A stretch of 64,000 nucleotides of DNA from Hemibagrus wyckioides (lineage: Eukaryota > Chordata > Actinopteri > Siluriformes > Bagridae). Under the pieces are notes generated by a model. That model was not told the origin of the DNA. It did not search any database and saw only the letters and a list, made by a program, of their open reading frames with translations. The number at the start of each line of letters is the position of its first letter. Position 1 is the stretch's first letter. The stretch lies in NCBI RefSeq assembly GCF_019097595.1, contig NC_080720.1:20485352-20549351 (forward strand), read 5' to 3'. Below are positions 11,511 to 21,767 of the stretch, one piece after another. The position numbers and the translations under genes were made by a program.

Positions 11511-11595
11511 ATGCTTCCTATGTTGACCTTGCTTGAGGTGATGCTTCCTATGTTGGGCTGTTTTAGCCATTTAGCAGATGGGCTATTTTTGTACT
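11511..11595 (+). pseudogene. IFT88: IFT88 last exon, scrambled relic in arm A
   Basis: After the acceptor (TTTCCAG) the sequence starts like the functional last exon (ATGCTTCCTATGTTGACC), then departs into a short filler. It repeats GATGCTTCCTATGTTG, passes into unrelated bases and rejoins homology at GATGGGCTATTTTTGT. The coding part for the conserved acidic tail (present at 35479-35600) is gone. It looks like a replication-slippage or repair scar. Confidence 0.85.
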
Positions 11596-11638
11596 CTGCT
11601 CTCATCATATGCATTTAGTTAACAGTGTTCCTGTCATA

Positions 11639-12009
11639 CACTATATTGCCAAAAGTTTTGGGATGGCTTTCCACAAGGTTTATGGCAGGGGTGTCCAATC
11701 TTATCCGCAAAGGGCCGGTGTGGGTGCAGGTTTTCATTCCAACCAAGCAGAAGCCACACCTGAGTCTACTGAAAGCCAAGATCAGGTGATTAGCCAGTTA
11801 GAATCAGGTGTAGCTTCTGCTTGGTTGAAATGAAAACCTGCACCCAGACCGGCCCTTTCTGGACAAGATTGGACACCCCTGGTTTATGGGAATATTTGTC
11901 TTGGTATGCTGAAGCATTAAGAGGTCCTTTCAGTGGAACTATGGGGCCGAGCCCAACCCCTGAATTCAAGGATTTGGAGGGGTGTCCCAAAACTTTTGGC
12001 AATATAGTG
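11639..12009. mobile_element. Tc1-derived MITE (arm A), host of a nested hAT MITE
   Basis: Termini CACTATATTGCCAAAAGTTT at one end and its inverse at the other, flanked by TA. The termini match the full-length Tc1 at 5275-6517. The internal part after removal of the nested element is short Tc1-derived sequence (GCTTCAGCATACCAAGACAA-like words). Confidence 0.9.
11686..11881. mobile_element. hAT-type palindromic MITE with 8-bp target duplication (arm A)
   Basis: The element begins CAGGGGTGTCCAATC and ends GATTGGACACCCCTG, with long imperfect inverted halves (AACCAAGCAGAAGC in both). The 8-bp direct repeat GTTTATGG flanks it (11678-11685 and 11882-11889), the target size typical of hAT elements. 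It is nested inside the Tc1 MITE. Confidence 0.92.
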
Positions 12010-12504
12010 TATCTAAATGTTTGTGGAGACAATAAACTTTCCTTATTAAATTAGCCTTGTTGCACTTCTGTTTTGCATATTTAGCTCATCTAATTGTTTG
12101 GAATGGGAATTTCTTGCTTCACAAGATTGAAGTATGTTTGGATGAACGTTAAGCATCCCAGTCTGTCTCTCCCACCTTGTTCAAATCTTCTCTCAGAGAA
12201 CTTGGCACTGAGGGACCTGGTGACACGACTGACAGAAAGTGACGGCAATCTGGGAGTTTTCACGCACCGATATGAGAGTTTAGAAAACAGAAGCCTTACT
12301 TCAATAATTTGCCAAATAATGCGGGTAAATGTAGGAATATCGCGCTCTATCGAAACGATACACAGTGTTTGAGAAGAAACATTCGAGGCGCAAGAAACAT
12401 AATCAAAGCAAGAAAAGCGGCTTGAAGAAGCTACGCAACGCCAAAACGAGAATTTAAAAAAAAAAAAATCATATAATAGTCTTAACTCGTTTAAGATTAC
12501 AGAT

Positions 12505-13227
12505 GTGCATTGGGTGAACTGGTTTAAGAGTTTAAGCTGGACTGAGCGGAAGCATGGCTGCAGGAGAAGTTCTGTAGAAGTGGTGCTGCTTGTCGTGGTG
12601 GTGGTGAGCTGCGCGGCACGGGGAGGAGGGAAAAGGAACCGGAGAGTGTGTGCAGATCTTCCCGAGGAGATCCTGGAGCAGAGGTTCAGTCGCCTCTCCA
12701 TCGGAGTGCTCAGCACTTTCCATCACACACTCCAACTCACAGCAGAGCCTCAGAACCTGAGCTGCCCGTCATCGGGTCTCCTGCGGAGCGTCAAGGGGTC
12801 CAGCATGCTGGTGACTCTTTCACCATGGGCGTACAGGTAGCGTGTACTCACAGAAATACGGCTTCTTCAAATAAATAAATAAATAATAAGCTAAATTATC
12901 TCTGAATTCAGATTGAGACGCGACCCATCGCGCTATCCCCGCTTTATCCCTGAAGCCTATTGCCTACGTAGGGGCTGTCTGACGGGGCCGAACGGTGAGG
13001 AGAGTGAAGACTACCGCAGTGTCCCGGTGTTTGTGCCCACCGCCGTGCTGCGCCGCTCAGGCTCGTGTGTCGGGGGACGCCGCTCCTACACTGAGAGCTA
13101 TGAGTCCATACAGGTGGGCTGCACGTGCATACCTGCACTCAAGCAGCAGGAGAGCATACAGAGGAGCAACCAGAGCACAAGGAGAGATGTGCAAAACTCC
13201 AACAGGCGAAAAAAAGTTACAAACTGA
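12505..13227 (+). CDS. IL17D: interleukin-17D, two coding exons, intact copy
   Basis: Secreted IL-17-family cytokine. Exon 1 is 12505-12836 and exon 2 is 12912-13227. The donor AG|GTAGCG and the acceptor CAG|A join TAC AG+A TTG, giving SPWAYRLRRDPSRYPRF. A hydrophobic run (VVLLVVVVVSC) after a basic stretch is the likely signal peptide. Family landmarks follow: RRVCADLPEEILEQ, FHHTLQL, LSCPSS, EAYCLRRGCLTG, VLRRSGSCVGG and VGCTCIP, so the cystine-knot cysteines are present. The stop is TGA 13225-13227. The ATG at 12505 is the first in frame; a later start would shorten the n-region. It is convergent with the EEF1AKMT1 remnant downstream, as in the conserved vertebrate order. A broken inverted copy lies at 33878-34549. 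Expression is not shown by the sequence. Confidence 0.92.
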
Positions 13228-13819
13228 ACCACAGGGGTGCTGTTTAATCAAAAAGCACATGCTCAGCCTTTGTGTGTGTGTGTGTGTTATTGTGGAGACT
13301 GGTTATCATTATAAAGCTGCTGAAAGAATTACACAATCAGATCTGACTGCACTGGACAGGTGATACAAGTATATGTAGGCTTATCTTGCATATATTTTTT
13401 ATCAGAATTACTGTGTGTGCATGCATGCATATGATTAAGCTGTTTTTATTTAAAATTGTAATAATATAGATGGGATTGAAGTGATGGTTTCAGATGTGAT
13501 GTGTTTTGAGCTAACATGGAGGCTGAATTTGATTGGGTTTGAACATTGAAACAGGGTGTAAATGTATTATGTTTTATTTACCATAGTAAGCATCATAAAT
13601 GCATTTGCTTTCACCAAGTCAGAATGCTATTGTCTGTAATATGTACAATTAAGATTAATCCTGATTTAAAAAAAAAAAAAAAATCAAGCATTGGTCAAGC
13701 ATTAAAATATCACACCATCCAGTTATGATAAACCAGAGGAAATAATCCCATAACAAATTAGGACCAATTAAATTGTCCATAAGTCGTAATGAGCCTTATT
13801 TTAAGGTCTCGCTCCAAGC

Positions 13820-14323
13820 CTAGAGGAGACCTGACTCACAGTTAACATAACACCTGAACTCGTTGGCGAGGTTGTGATTGTTTGGGTAGATAACTGCATA
13901 TCTTCACATCCAGGAGTTTTCTTGCATGCTCTTGCATAATAGCCCCTGAAATTACAATGACAGAAGTAAGGCCAAAAACGCTGCATGTTATGAGTTAATA
14001 ATTTAGAAGTGATTTTGTTGCGCTTTGTTTGAGCTCTACTCCACTAACCTGTGCACAGCAGGATTTTACTCTTGGTGAGGTATTTTACTGATTGTGCCAC
14101 TTTGCTCAGACACTCCTCGGATAGGTACGGCAGGTCTGCAACAACGAGGTCAAAGCTCTGTGGGAGGACATCTTCAGGCAAACACAGCGGGTTGTTGTAG
14201 TCATAGAAGATGAACTCATCACCATACACAGCAAATCATTGGTCAAATTCAAGCAACATGGCAGACACACAGTGTGACCCATCTGTACTCTGGGATTCCA
14301 GCTGCTTCAGCTTCTGGTTGACG
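13820..14323 (-). pseudogene. EEF1AKMT1: EEF1AKMT1 (N6AMT2) 3' exons, disrupted
   Basis: Lysine methyltransferase family that modifies elongation factor eEF1A. Two exons are clear. Exon 14323-14049 has [10 protein letters not shown] and [15 protein letters not shown], the site of the family's catalytic D/N-PPY motif, here DLPY. It also has [14 protein letters not shown] and ends at donor G|GTTAGT. Exon 13945-13820 begins GAIM and ends NLANEFRCYVN. There are two lesions. A TGA stands where the family has Arg ([12 protein letters not shown], near 14232-14234). In the last exon the frame shifts by two missing bases between YLPK and HNLANEF. Upstream exons carrying the N-terminus were not found. 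The first Pro of the PPY motif is also Leu. It is a pseudogene in this assembly, unless another copy exists elsewhere. Confidence 0.85.
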
Positions 14324-15425
14324 CTGAAGTAAGCTAAACTACTGTAAAATAAATATACTGTAAACCTAATTACAGTCTTTCTCAGATAAAAACCACAACA
14401 CAACTGTATATCATTATGGTATTTTATTGTAAAGTTCAAATTTAGCCAGAATTTTACCGTAAAAAATACAGTACAACACATATTGCATTACAGTTGGTTT
14501 GCCTAGATTTTACTGTCAACAACTTTTTATGATTAATTACTAAGTGAATAAGGTCCATTGTAAACCAAGGCACAAAAATCTCAGTCAGACTAAAGCAAGA
14601 AAACATGTATATATTCAGTGTAGAGGACTCGCATGTTGTCCACTGTGGGCTGATCTGATCCTCTCTGCAGCCAGAAAACATACACAAAGCACATGTTGGA
14701 TTGATGCAGTGTTTGAGCATGATGCCTACAGAGAGACAAACAGCCTTCTAGTTGTTAAATAAGTGGTTCAAATATGTTAAACTTTGCTCCAATGAATTAT
14801 ACATTAATGAAGGCAATATTTATTCATTAATTAAATAATTAATATAGTTTTGCAGGTTATTTTTATAACTGATGGTCTTAGGGAGAAAGTTCTCATTTCA
14901 GAAACATTTCATATAAGTCATCATAAGCATTTATTTTATGTCTGTTGACATGAAGTCTAAACACAGTTGCCTCCACTGAAGCAATAATCAAATTTACTAC
15001 AACACTGACCAGTAACCAGTCACATGTACAACCACTTACCAATATTTATCCTGGAAAAGACCAGTGATCTGATCAAAAGGAAATGATTTGAAGAACAGGA
15101 AAGAGATTGATGAGGTCCATTTCAAGAACAACTGCTGGCAGATGACTGCAACAAAGACAGTAAGAAATATATTGCCTTAATTGAAAGTAAAATCATCTCA
15201 AGCATCTCAAGTGCCTCTCCTGGTAGAACGCCTACCACATACTGCGATTCAGGGAGTCAAGCTTCAGTTCCAGCGCAGGCCCTTTGCTGCAAATCATCCC
15301 ATTTCTCCCCTGTGTTTTCACTGCCACTGTCCAAAAACGCAAAAATGCCAAAAAAAACAAAAATTACAATCTTTAAAATACAGCACGTTGTTTAAATGCG
15401 TACATAAAATGTTGCAGAAGTGAAA
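14324..15425. other. intergenic, no supported gene
   Basis: This is where upstream EEF1AKMT1 exons would be expected on the - strand. I searched for the family's SQFWYS-type segment and did not find it. AT-rich otherwise. Confidence 0.5.
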
Positions 15426-15427
15426 CA

Positions 15428-15712
15428 TTTAATAATAATAATAATACATTTTATTTATAGGCGCCTTTCTCAACACCCAAGGACACCGAACAATGAGTTA
15501 CAAAACAAAGCACATAGAAACAATACGACAAAAAACAAGCAACAATAACAAAAAATAAATACAGAAGATTGTGACTGTGTGAGAGGGCAAGTAAGAATTA
15601 GGAAGAGTAAGCAAGCTTAAACAGGTGAGACTTGAGTCTAGATTTAAAGATAGACAGAGAGTCAAGGTTACGGATGTCTGGAGGTAAAGAGTTCCAGAGC
15701 CGCAACTTCTTT
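15428..15712 (-). mobile_element. LINE/SINE 3' fragment
   Basis: An AAT microsatellite is followed by ACATTTTATTTATAGGCGCC and CTCAACACCCAAGGACACC, a sequence common at the 3' ends of fish non-LTR elements (minus orientation), ending near GAGTTCCAGAGCCGCAAC. No coding part. Confidence 0.6.
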
Positions 15713-15959
15713 TTATTTTAATAATTTAAAAAAATAAATAAATAAATAAAAATATCAAAACTGTGTTCCGTTCATGTGTGTGTGCAGGACGCCGGACAAA
15801 CGAGTGTGTGTTGGTCCGTGTCTGTGGGAACAATAGTCTGTTTCGGGTGGGAAAGAAAGGAAAAAAAATGGGGAAGAAGGGGAAGAAAGAAAAAAAGCAC
15901 ACACCTAAATATGCAGTAACCTCCTGAAACTTATAAATAATGATTAAACAAAGAATACA

Positions 15960-16205
15960 ATCAAATCAAGTCAAGAAGCTTTTATTGTCCTTTTGACCAC
16001 ATATAGCTGATGCAGTACACAGTGAAATGAGACAACGTTTCTCCAGGACCCTGGTGCTACAGAACACAACATATAATTACAAAACAACACAGAGCTATAA
16101 CATAAAGTACATTGTGTGCAACTTGGTGCAAACAGTGCAAGACAAAAGACAGTGCAAAGAGACAATACAGTACGTACAGCAGCAGTTGAATAATGTGCAA
16201 ATACA
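15960..16205 (-). mobile_element. Rex1-type LINE 3' tail
   Basis: A diverged copy of the 3' end of the element at 2812-4948: TCAAGAAGCTTTTATTGTCC, ACCACATATAGCTGATGCAG and GAGACAACGTTTCTCCAGG occur in the same order. Confidence 0.85.
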
Positions 16206-16386
16206 ATTCAAATAATAAATGACATGTACCCTAACAATAAATACAAGGGACAAATTATAAAATAGCAATATATTAAACTATAAACAAAAGAGAAAAATAA
16301 TATTTAAACTTCAAATATTTTAATATAAAAATATACATATAACTTTGTAAGAATACAAGCGCTATATGCAACATATCTATATTTGC

Positions 16387-16740
16387 TTATTTTTTTTGAG
16401 CAACTGCTTGTGTCATGGTCTCTGTCACTGGACAATAAATTCTGGCCTTGTCCTGGCTATGTCCAGTTGCTGATGTCCTAGAACGACCACACTTTCTGAA
16501 AGTGTTGGCCTCACCTAATGTATGCATGTAGTTGAAGTGGCACAGATGGTTGAATGCTGTTGGAGGAACACGTCTCGGCTGATGGACCATCACGTAGGGT
16601 GTAGTGCTGCTGGGCTGGGGAGTGTTGGTTGCTGAGGGTCCAGGGTCCATGTCCAGAGTCCGAATGTGGGTTTGGTGTGGGGACCGTGCTTGATAGAAGT
16701 GCTAGGCTCGATGGGAACAGCACTAGCTTGCGCCGGTATG
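16387..16740 (-). CDS. unrecognised exon-like frames with Cys/His cluster
   Basis: Overlapping minus-strand frames start after a possible acceptor (TTGTTTTAG at about 16740). The 16387-16650 frame ends with FRKCGRSRTSATGHSQDKARIYCPVTE. The Cys, GH and YCP spacing looks like a small zinc-binding segment found in some fish transposon-associated proteins, but I cannot name the family. Two frames alternate, so an indel or a splice may be involved. There is no ATG with supporting context. Confidence 0.3.
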
Positions 16741-17600
16741 CCTAAAACAACATGAAAAAAATATACATTAACAGTCTACATATATGGCAGTAAAATGTAA
16801 GCAATGGGTAAAGAGTTTAGGAGAGATATTTCAGATATAATATGCTGAGATATTTACATACCAAATTCTCCTCCATAACTTGAGCGGGAGAATCTGAAAA
16901 AAAGTGATGAGTGTCCACAGGCCTGCACTGGACATTTACTTATCTGTAACATTAAAAAAACACTGTCAGTTGACACGCAACCTATAGATTACATGGCATG
17001 GCTTTATGTCTTTTCTATATATACCCTCTGGTGAGGACCAGGTCTGGTGAGGAGCAGGTCTGTCCCCCAGCTGCAGAGGGACACACACCTGTGCTGGAAA
17101 ATAAGATTTTTGAGGCTTCAGTAGTCGAAAATCTGTGAAAGTTAAATTCAGCATGCTAAACTGAATAATAATTAAATCATAATGTACAATAATTAAAAAA
17201 TTGAAACGAATTAAAATGAACAACATGCAATTCTGTACAATTACCAGCCCTCTTAGATTGTAAATCATAAATAATAACACTATAATAACAGTGCATGTGA
17301 TGTATAATAACAGTACATTATGATGTAAAAAAAAAAAAAAGCAAATATTGGAATATTAAATTTTTATTTGGAGAAAAGGGATAAAATTCATTAACAAAAG
17401 CATTAATACACTCAATGTCAAGGGCTTTTAGTCCTCCTAACTGTGCTATTTGTGTCTTTATAAATTAATTTAACTAGATTAATAAAGTTTTCTCCAAAAC
17501 CAAATAATTCTAAAGTACAAAACATAAATGTGTGTTCAATCACGTCAAAACCCTTAAAAAAAGTCTAGAAATAAAATGAAACAATCTTCAATGAAATAAT
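16741..17600. other. AT-rich intergenic, nothing recognised
   Basis: No conserved frame. It leads into the L1-like fragment. Confidence 0.5.
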
Positions 17601-18550
17601 TATAATCCGGTAAGTCAAGCACAAGTCGTATATTATTGTGAATTGAGACTGTGTCTCTGAAATAATCTGTGAAACTCCAATTTTTAATCTGTTAGCATAA
17701 ATGAGTTAAAATTTTATAGTCATTATTAAGCAGAGTTATGGGCCTAAGATTGTCTATTAATTTAGGATTTTTTTCCAGGTTTAGGGATGAGAGTGATAAT
17801 CCCCTGCTTCATAGTAGTTGGAAGAATATGGGATTCAGATATTTCTTTCAACATATGAAAAACAAGGTCTTTAATATATATCCAAAAATGCCTATAGAAG
17901 TTACTCGTCAATCCATCTGAACCAGGCGATTTGTCTAATGATAAATAATTCATTGCTTTTTCCACCTCCTCCATAATATCTGCATCACAAATATTAGTAA
18001 AACTCTCATTTACTGTTGGGATCGAATCCTTAATGTGAACAAAGAAAGCATCAGCATCTGCATGTGAATAAGAGGAGGAGTATAAGTTACTGTAGAAACA
18101 AGAAATTTCCTTAGAAATCTTTTCAGGATCTGCACATTCTTGATCATTAATCAGTAAAGATTTAATACTGTTATGTTCTTGTCTTTTTTTTTCCAATCTA
18201 CAAAAATATGCTGAACTCCTTTCCCCCTCCTCTATCCACTTTGCTCTCGATCTTATATACGCTCCTTTGGCTTTATCAACATAAATGTTGTCTAACGAGG
18301 ATTGAAGGAGAAGCAGTTTCTGCTCATCATTTTCACTTACTTCCAAAACACAGATTATCCAGTGACCACAAGTATCCCTAACAGTGGTTAAAATCTTTCC
18401 AGGAAAATTATTTGAAAGTACGGCAACACCTGCTGACCTATTAGAACCATGAGAAAAAAGTATTTTATTTCCCCATCGGTTTGACCAGAATTTTTCATCC
18501 AAGTCAACAGAATGAGTTTCTTGGAGAAGAAAACATTGCGCTTTTTCATT
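17600..18550 (-). mobile_element. L1-clade LINE ORF2 fragment with internal deletion
   Basis: The 17762-18502 frame joins an endonuclease piece (CFLLQETHSVDLDEKFW upstream, then SAGVAVLSNNF) directly to pre-RT sequence (EGERSSAYFCRLEKKR). It then reaches RT entry (LSLDKSPGSDGLTSNFYRHF, GIITLIPKPGK) and, after a frameshift near 17765, NLRPITLLNNDYKILTH. Most of the endonuclease and everything after the first RT boxes is missing. Confidence 0.85.
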
Positions 18551-18925
18551 TTAACAAAAAAGAAAAATAGATTTCCTTTTAACAGAATCTTAGACCCCTA
18601 GTATTGAGTGAAACAAGAGAACATCTAGCTATAAGAAAATGAATATTCGAACTTTAAAATATTAACTTGAAAAGACAGATAACATGGTATTTATATTGGA
18701 TTAACAAACTGATATTTAAAAAAAATTTCTTTTCACCCGCTTTTGCCAGTATGATTATGAGCTGAGAATTTACTAAATTACCAACAATCCCTATTAAATG
18801 CAAAAGTGTAAACAAGTCAAAAGGTTGTTCCAGTTAGACGAGAACCTATTAGCGTAAAATCGGTGAGATATACAACTCAAACTTGTGCTGCAAGAGTAAC
18901 AACATGCTTTAACCCAAAGTACTTC

Positions 18926-19288
18926 CTAATCCAGAGTAACCCTGTTACCGGTGATGTATCCGACATGTCCTCTGTAGTACATGTCCATGTTGCTCCATCC
19001 TCGGCCATGCAGCTGCGCGAGCCTCTCGGTCAGCTTTCCAAAAGTCCTGCTTGAAGTGAATCCCCAAGTCTTTGCAAATCTTAGGTTACTTTCGTCCACT
19101 TTTTTTCTCACTCCATGTATTTTAAGGTTCCAGCGTCTCTTGTAGAGTTCCAACTCCATGACCTTTTCTTTCAGCTCAATGTTTTCTTTAACTAAACGAG
19201 GCATTTCTTTTTCTATGGCTTGTATCTTGACTTCGCACTCTTTAATCTCAGTGGCATTCAGCTCCACTAGTTTGGTGATGTTAGCCAC
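18926..19288 (-). mobile_element. L1-clade ORF1 fragment (coiled coil plus start of RNA-binding domain)
   Basis: A 120-codon frame with a heptad-like charged coiled coil (KECEVKIQAIEKEMPRLVKENIELKEK broken here into its first part KECEVKIQAIEKEM) followed by RRWNLKIHGV. The latter is the signature at the start of the L1 ORF1 RRM. It lies upstream of the ORF2 fragment in the same orientation, so both probably come from one insertion. Confidence 0.75.
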
Positions 19289-19376
19289 CGTTTATTATTT
19301 CCGTATGGACGTGCGTGTGTGTCTGAAGAGCAACAGGTGATGCTGGCCCGTTAATGCTGGTCACATACCCCTAAAA

Positions 19377-19810
19377 ATGTCAGCTCCCGTTAAAAAAAGA
19401 AAAGTTGATTCCGAATGCCGCGTTTTCAACAAGACATGGACTGCAAAATATGTATTTATCGAAGGTAAAGCGTGTGCTTAGTTTGTGGTACACAGGTCGC
19501 TGTGTTGAAAGATTACAATCTGAATCGCCACTACGTGACCAAACACGAGGAGAAATACAAGAACTTGTCTGATGAAGAGCGCGCAGAGGAGTCGGAGGCT
19601 GTGCTGGACACGCTGCAAACCCGACACGGACTTTTTACAAAACCTCCCACACCCAGAGATGCAGCTGTCAAGACAAGTTATGTCATATCTCAGAAAATCA
19701 CTAGAAAAATACACCGTTTTCTGACGGAGAGTTTATTAAGGAGTGTATGGTGGACTCTGCTGCCCTGATATGCCCAGAGAAAAAGGGAGCATTTGAGAAC
19801 ATGCCCCTAT
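19377..19810 (+). mobile_element. hAT-type transposase N-terminus (BED-like), truncated and frameshifted
   Basis: An ATG at 19377 opens MSAPVKKRKVDSECRVFNKTW. The frame breaks near 19473, where it continues as CLVCGTQVAVLKDYNLNRHYVTKH, a C-x2-C...H-x4-H zinc finger of the kind found in hAT transposases and their domesticated relatives. A second frameshift lies near 19720, after which FIKECMVDSAALICPEKK can be read. The catalytic domain is absent. Confidence 0.65.
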
Positions 19811-21700
19811 TTTTAACAAGTTAAAAATAAAATGAAACATGATGCAATGATTGTTTTTGTTTTAAACTGTTTATTACTTCTATAGGATTATTTTCCTCTT
19901 TGACATACACTATTATTCATAACTTTACATAAAAAGTTACAGAATATCCCTATTCTTCTGATTACCAGTAGCAGCTAATCAAAATATATCATTTATTGCT
20001 TTTTAGAATGGGAGAAAATTAATATTGAGCAGAATTAAATTCAAGTTATCATGGGTTCGTTTTTGAATTGTTTCACAAGTTTGTCATTATAACAGATATA
20101 GTGGTCTTGTTTTTGGATTGTGATACTGGTATTTTGGAAATGGACAATATCATAAAAAAATTGTTTTATTTGGGAAATATCCCATACACAAAGCAAAATG
20201 TTTGTTAACGGTATCAAATGTTTTCCATTGATTTAAAGTGTTTTTGTGATTCCCTAACTTCAATACAGAACAATCGTAAAGCTGTTAAGACATCTCAACT
20301 GTTGAAGAGGATACTCAATGCATAAGTGATCTTTGATGTAAAATGTGGATTTACTGTAATATGTCTTTTGTATTCCCCTATTATTCAAAACTATTCATAA
20401 AAAAAAAAAAAGTCACCATGGGGTAAAAAATGAAACGAATGGGGTTAATTCCAACTCAGATATTAATATGTCTAGAACAATGTATCTGTTTAAAATATAA
20501 GTGACTAATTATATAGATGTACATGTTCATAAAATAAGGCTGTGTAGTGATCCTAATGTCAGCCGGGGTTTTATGACACAAAGTTAAATTTGCAAGAGCT
20601 TCATTACAACCGACTACGCCACCTAGGGTATAAACGGAGACCCCAGGAACTCCCTACCAAAATAGGTTCGTTATCAAGGTATGGAACAGTGGAAAACACC
20701 ACCCGCCAAAAACTCAAATATACAATTCTTTATTACAATCAAGGGATACAGGAAAGAATAAAAAAAGAACCAGGGTCCAAAGTCCATGCTCAGTAGCAGT
20801 CCGGAGTTAAAACAGTCTCAGTTGGGCATCAGAAATCACAGCCACCGTCCTTTTACCCTCAATTCCCCAGTAAAGGCCATGGGAATGGTGATGCTGGAAA
20901 ATAAGAAAACACTGCCAGCATCCAACGTAATAGTCTCACAGCACTTAATATCCACACAGATTCACAGTCTACTCAATAACACTAGTATACCCTAAAAAAT
21001 GAAATCGGCCGATCTAAAATTTATTATTACACTTATTTAATAAAATCACCCAACCCCGCTATCCAGTCTGGTGTAGTCATGCGCAGGAGAATCCCGTCAG
21101 TGTTCGCTCTTGTCTCGCAGCACGCGCAGTTGACTCTCGCAAACATCCATCCATCCACCCATCACGCGTGCTGCTCGCCCACGGTGCTCCACGAACAGAT
21201 ACAGAGCACTTACTGGAAACGCTGGCACAAAATCTCCTCTTCTTCTTCTTCCTTCTTCTTCTTCTTCGACCTCTCGTTAAGACAGTTCCAGTTCCACTCA
21301 AACGGTGCTGCCACTTCACACCTGTCCCCAATCACAGCTGCTCTTTTATAGAAAAGCGCTCTAATCCCGTCGTCCAATCCCATCGTTAGTCCAATTCATT
21401 TAAATAAGCATGTGGCTTGGAATACTGCCTACAAACAGAAAAAGAAAATACACAGCAACCCACACAAAAGCAAAACAACCCAAAGCAAACGCATGCACAA
21501 AAAAAAGCACATATACACAAACACAAAACAAAACACCATGCAACACAACCAACTCTCTCCCCATCACACTAACAGGAGCGTTAATATGTCTCTGTTTGCT
21601 CGAACGTCCGATATAGATCATGATAGGCAAAAAATACAACAATAAATCAATGGTCAGTGCTTAATACTTTCAGTATTGACTTTCTCCTGAGGACTACTAC
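19811..21700. other. intergenic; possible LTR-like or promoter-like stretch, (TTC)n
   Basis: AT-rich to 20580. It then carries GC-richer sequence with a (TTC)n run at 21236-21272 and an A/C-rich run at 21420-21560. No frame that I recognise. Confidence 0.4.
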
Positions 21701-21767
21701 AACTACAACAAATACATGAAGAGATCGTGGACTGAATTTCTCCTGAGGATCACCAACGAAGACGAGG

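Larger units (their letters stand above)
10887..13561. repeat. inverted segmental duplication, arm A inner part
   Basis: The reverse complement of 33543-36224. It holds an IFT88 exon relic, the scrambled IFT88 last exon, a nested MITE pair and the intact IL17D. Homology starts at the word CAACATCTCTGAGTTTGTG and ends at GAACATTGAAACAGGGTGTA. Confidence 0.93.

Noticed and set aside
15040..15090. Possible upstream EEF1AKMT1 exon (QDKYW before GTAAG on the - strand)
   Set aside because: Only a few residues resemble the family and the surrounding frame does not.
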